Below are positions 60,170 through 64,000 of a stretch of 64,000 nucleotides of DNA, piece after piece. The notes beneath the pieces were generated by a model that was not told where the DNA came from, ran no database searches, and saw only the letters and a program-made list of their open reading frames with translations. The first letter of the stretch is position 1, and every line of letters starts with the position of its first letter. Source of the stretch: Doris montereyensis (taxonomy: Eukaryota; Mollusca; Gastropoda; Nudibranchia; Dorididae); contig JAXRKP010000530.1 of NCBI GenBank assembly GCA_037039925.1, forward strand, positions 57,501 through 121,500. The letters run 5' to 3'. The position numbers were made by a program, and so were the translations under genes.

Positions 60170-60925
60170 TTGGACCAAAAGGTTGATTTTCTGTTCTTTC
60201 CATATTTGGGTAGAACGATTATTTATCTACAAGTTCATGGCAGAAAAATGTCCATATGACGTATAATTTTTATTTTACAAAATATTTTGTAGGCGAGGGT
60301 AGGGAAAAAGAATCAAAATTTTGACGTAAATTACCCTAACACTGACTGAGAAGATGGCAGTAAAGATGCATATATTGGCGGTTAATCGCCAAATGTTGCA
60401 ACACATGATTTGACCTCATTTTGCCAACACCGATCATCGCTGTGTGATATAAGAGGCGTTGCGCGTCAGTGTGTATGTAAACACGCGCACAAGCATAGGA
60501 TATAGAGAAAAAAAAAAAAAACGTCATATCGATGTCTGTTTTCACAACAGAGCACATCTAAACCTAGATTTATAATCCTATTTACATAAGTAACAATGCC
60601 AGAGACTGTGGAAAGAGTAAGGGGGCTACTACAACAAGGGAAACCCGTCTGAAACGTTTGTTTTGTGTTATTTTCTTTTGATTTGTTTACTTACATTTTT
60701 CTCGAAATGTAGTTTTTCCACACTAAAATTATATTTCCTCCACCATTTACCGAACGGTTTGTATTTTATTTGACACACGGGTTCCTCTTGTCAATGTTAA
60801 TAGAATGATGTTGTTGTTTTTTTTATATATTGTAAACTTTTTGAGAATTTTTTCCGATCATAAAATGCCGTTTTTGTACATTTACGTTATATAGTATTTT
60901 CAAAAATTCATTTTAAAAAAACTAT
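60170..60925 (-). repeat. Repeat B, inverted copy
   Basis: Read on the minus strand it follows 48480-49300 backwards (GTAGAACGATTATTTATCTA and CAGAGACTGTGGAAAGAGTA on the plus strand). It lacks the part with CAGCCGCCATCTTGG. Confidence 0.75.
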
Positions 60926-60975
60926 CCGAAATATCCTGTGTTCTGGAAGTTTCTGTGTGTGTGTTTGTATCTCGT

Positions 60976-61774
60976 GATTAGATATATATATATATATATA
61001 TATATCGAGTGTGTTAGACTGGTCAGTTAGCCATCACTTTCACCCCTTTTAGAAAATTAAAATGTCTTTGGTATGGCGTGGCGTAGGCATTTTACTATTA
61101 GAGATTTGCATACCTGATTTTGAGTATTGTTAAGCAAATAATAGAGAGGGACGCCTTCCTAACTGGTCATTGCTCAGCTCGATACCTTGTTGACCTGTCC
61201 TGCTACTGTTGTGACTTTCCCTCATACAAGTATAATCTTACTTAGTTGCTGCCAATCGCTACTAGTTACTAGCGTTATTCTTCATTGCCCGTGATCCGTT
61301 TACACTGATTGCCATATCACCGCTAACGCAGTGCTACACATCATAATTTATAACTCAAATAATATTTATATTGTGTTGAAGAAAGCGAAGAGGAAGATGA
61401 CTAGATTATTTTTTTTTTAAAGGTCGGGCGTGTGTGTATGAGTTTGGAGTCACAAGGTTTCATACTGACAACCGAGTGTGCTCCTTTTGATATTTTTTAC
61501 CCCAAATGGCCTATTCCAGGTGCCGCATTTTCCCCTTAATACTTTTAAGAGAGAGTTTCAATCTACTCAATTATGGTTGGACTCGAAAGAACGCTGTTGA
61601 TACAGATATGTTTCACATACTTCAAGCAATACTTTAATTCTCACATCAGGTTGCTGATTTTCCTTCATTTCTTATATATGATCTCAATAAGACTAATTTC
61701 TCATTTCTTGACTCACAACGGCAATTCACACTTTCACCCCCGCCCCGTTGTTTTTTCCTGTTGTAAAATCAAAC
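60976..61774. other. Intron with (TA)n run
   Basis: A TATATA run at about 60980-61006, then about 770 bp of sequence without recognised features before the 24-bp array. An open frame at 61573-61848 has no domain. Confidence 0.5.
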
Positions 61775-62500
61775 TGTGTTATTATCTTATCAGACTGTTA
61801 TTTTCATCTTATCAGACCATGTTATTTTCATCTTATCAGACCATATGACTTTTATCAAATCAGACCATGTTATTTTCATTTTGTCAGACCATGTTATTTT
61901 CATCTTTTCAGACCATGTTATTTTCATCTTATCAGACCACGTCATTTTCATCTGATCAGACCGTTATTTTTATCAAATCAGACTGTTATTTTTATCTTAT
62001 CAGACTATGTTATTTCATCTTATCGACCATATTATTTTCATCTCATCAGACCATGTTATTTTCATCAAATGAGACTATGTTATTTTCATCTTATCAGACC
62101 ATGTTGTTTTCATCAAATCAGACCATATTATTTTGATCTCATCAGACCATGTTACTTTGATCAAAGCAGACCATGTTATTTTCTTCTTATCAGACCATGT
62201 TATTTTCATCTTCTCAGACCATATTATTTTCGTCTATCAGACCATGTTATTGTCTTCTTATCCGACCATGTTATTTTCATCTTATCCGACCATGTTATTT
62301 TCATCTTAATAAACATGTTATTTTCATCTTATCAGACCATATTATTTTCGTCTATTAGACCATGTTATTGTCTTCTTATCCGACCATGTTATTTTCATCT
62401 TATCCGACCATGTTATTTTCATCTTATCCGACCATGTTATTTTCATCTTAATAAACATGTTATTTTCATCTTATCAGACCATGTTATTTTCATCTTTGCA
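61775..62500 (+). repeat. 24-bp minisatellite running into a splice acceptor, about 30 units
   Basis: I counted about 30 units of the type TTATTTTCATCTTATCAGAC followed by CATG, and the last unit becomes the real acceptor TTATTTTCATCTTTGCAG of exon 62502. Most units therefore look like an acceptor (pyrimidine tract plus CAG). Variants TTATCCGAC and TTAATAAAC group into a longer block that occurs twice (about 62225-62340 and 62345-62480). 24 bp is eight codons, and the array stays open in the frame of the exon from 61748 on. Confidence 0.93.
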
Positions 62501-62501
62501 G

Positions 62502-62666
62502 CTGACAACCCACGAGGTACACGACGCCTTCCTGATGATCCATCTAGGTTTGAGCCATGTCCCATTGGTACTTATCAGGAGAGACAATGGCAGTCTACCT
62601 GTGTCTCATGTGGAGAAGGTTACCGTACAGACGCCGAAAGATCTGTGTCTCAGGGAGAATGCAGAT
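62502..62666 (+). CDS. Exon: GCC2/GCC3 repeat 4
   Basis: Acceptor CATCTTTGCAG|CT, donor AGAT|GTATGC; phase 1 to 1, 55 codons. It reads DNPRGTRRLPDDPSRFEPC, PIGTYQERQWQSTCVSC and GEGYRTDAERSVSQGEC. The first Cys pair is replaced by a basic RGTRR stretch. The acceptor is formed by the last unit of the 24-bp array. Confidence 0.9.
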
Positions 62667-63052
62667 GTATGCTTTCATTGAGTCTTAATCTAAACTTAAA
62701 ATCTTGTATTATTGGTGACCATTTGCCTTCCTGAAAGAACTGATTGAAACAGAATGCATTTAGATACTTTTATTGTCATAAATAACAAATTTGAATATCT
62801 TAGTCTGTAATGTCCACAAATAGCTACTTACACACTTGCATTTGTGTCCTAGTTATGTTCCCTTTATCTGTAAACTGTCAATGAGAATTAATGTAATTTT
62901 TAATACCATGTTTGAGGATGTAAAAAGTCATGATTTAGAAATGTTGAAATTTCAAATTTTTCTATCCTACAATTGTTTGATTAAAAATAATTAATGTCAA
63001 ACAGCATAGCCTATCTTATTTTTAAAGCATAAATCGATGGTTTTCATTTCAG
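62667..63052. other. Short intron, nothing recognised
   Basis: 386 bp of AT-rich intron with ordinary splice ends; no repeat or coding signal seen. Confidence 0.6.
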
Positions 63053-63220
63053 TTTTCTGTAGTGCCGGGTATCAGAAAAGGAACAACAATGACAGCTGTG
63101 AACTTTGCCCCTTGAGATACTACAGAGACGGATTGAAAGTCTATGATCCTTGTGATCTGTGCCCTTCTAATTACACCACGCTGGTGCTAGGTGCAACAAA
63201 TGAAACAGCATGTTCGCTAT
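63053..63220 (+). CDS. Exon: GCC2/GCC3 repeat 5
   Basis: Acceptor TTTCATTTCAG|TT, donor CTAT|GTAAGT; phase 1 to 1, 56 codons. It reads FCSAGYQKRNNNDSCELC, LRYYRDGLKVYDPCDLC and NYTTLVLGATNETAC. The open phase shows the gene continues past the window. Confidence 0.92.
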
Positions 63221-63325
63221 GTAAGTTAATGAGTGAGACGAGAAATATCTTGTCATGTTACAAACACAAAAGGTGTCCATATTTCTACCCACATCTTTGA
63301 ATGGAACAATGGAACGATAAGGATA

Positions 63326-64000
63326 GTAAAGGATTAGCTAATCGCCAATGTGGCAACACCAGTCATTTTGCTTGGCTTTCGCGAACACCGCACGCCGATT
63401 TGGTCCAGCGCTGAGTGACGTAAGAATTGGAAGGCACGCGTTGCATGCAAACATGCGCACAAGTATAGGAATAGAGGAAAACAACAAAAAATGGTCATTT
63501 TGATGGCTGTTTTCACAGCAATGCACATCTAAACCTACATTTATAATTCTCTTTACATTAGTAACAATGCCAGAGACTGTCGAAAGAGTGGGGGGGAGGG
63601 GGGGGGCTGCTACAAGAAGGCAACCTGTCTGAAGCTTTCTTTGCATTTCTTTACTTGTATTTTTCTCAAAATGTAGTTTTTTCACACTAAAATTCTATCT
63701 CCTCCATCATTTACTGACTGATTTAAATTATACTTGGCACTCAGGTTCCTCTTGTTATTGTTTATAGAATGATGTCAGAGTTTTTTTTATATCTTGTACA
63801 CTTTTTGAGAAAAATATTTTGTTTGTAATAAAACTTCCATTTTTGTATATACACGATATATATTATTTTTTTAAATTCTGGGTTTTTTATAATGTCCAAA
63901 ATATCTTTTTTCAAAGAAATGACGTCACTCTTTAGATATTGAATGGAAAATATGATCTGCCCAGATTTTAAGTGATTTTATTCATAACTAAATGAGGAGA
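63326..64000 (-). repeat. Repeat B, inverted copy cut by the window end
   Basis: Starts at about GCTAATCGCCAATGTGGCAA and continues backwards through CAGAGACTGTCGAAAGAGTG to AGATATTGAATGGAAAATAT near 63935. A poly-G run lies at about 63592-63606. The copy is still running at base 64000. Confidence 0.75.

Noticed and set aside
61775..62500. CRISPR-like array
   Set aside because: Units are contiguous with no unique spacers, in an animal intron; it is an ordinary tandem minisatellite.

Overview
The window is eukaryotic: animal nuclear DNA with AT-rich introns, GT-AG splice sites, phase-1 exons for extracellular modules, and a heavy load of LINE, SINE and DNA-transposon remnants. The fauna (P-element/THAP, piggyBac-type, Mutator-like, jockey- and Rex1/L2-like RT fragments), the many CT/GA microsatellites and the scattered AGATCT-rich patches suggest a marine invertebrate, perhaps a mollusc. 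The sequence does not settle the species.

One host gene on the + strand runs the whole length, entering before base 1 and leaving after 63220. I traced 25 coding exons (about 3.9 kb) with consistent splice phases. In order they encode 13 EGF-like modules (90-29268), a laminin-G/pentraxin-like domain in three exons (34476-36664), a HYR-like domain in two (39842-40390), a CCP/sushi-like domain (40831-41034), a four-exon module I do not recognise (43480-51986), and five ephrin-receptor-like GCC2/GCC3 cysteine repeats (53132-63220). The set of modules recalls SVEP1/polydom-like secreted adhesion proteins, but the order here is EGF, LamG, HYR, CCP, unknown module, Cys repeats. Several 5' EGF exons carry single-base lesions, while all 15 exons from 34476 onward are clean.

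The introns are full of repeats. In 2505-4300 a THAP/P-element-like transposase relic is split by a foldback insertion flanked by a 12-bp duplication. In 7080-13830 there is a strange mosaic in which copies of 3890-6490, of a dispersed ~1-kb repeat and of CT microsatellite are interleaved at 10-50 bp scale around about 3 kb of noisy pyrimidine-rich sequence; this is most likely an assembly or consensus artefact. A piggyBac-type relic lies at 21240-21660, a Mutator-like relic at 31740-33270, a TA-flanked ~1.25-kb terminal-inverted-repeat element at 47007-48252, and three minus-strand LINE fragments at 19130-20160, 49489-50835 and 57300-58790. At least two tRNA-derived SINE families recur.

The most unusual signal is a pair of minisatellites built on the gene's own splice sites. 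A 48-bp array (14597-15160) repeats an EGF exon end together with its splice donor. A 24-bp array (61775-62500) repeats a splice-acceptor tract and ends exactly at a real acceptor, in frame with the exon.
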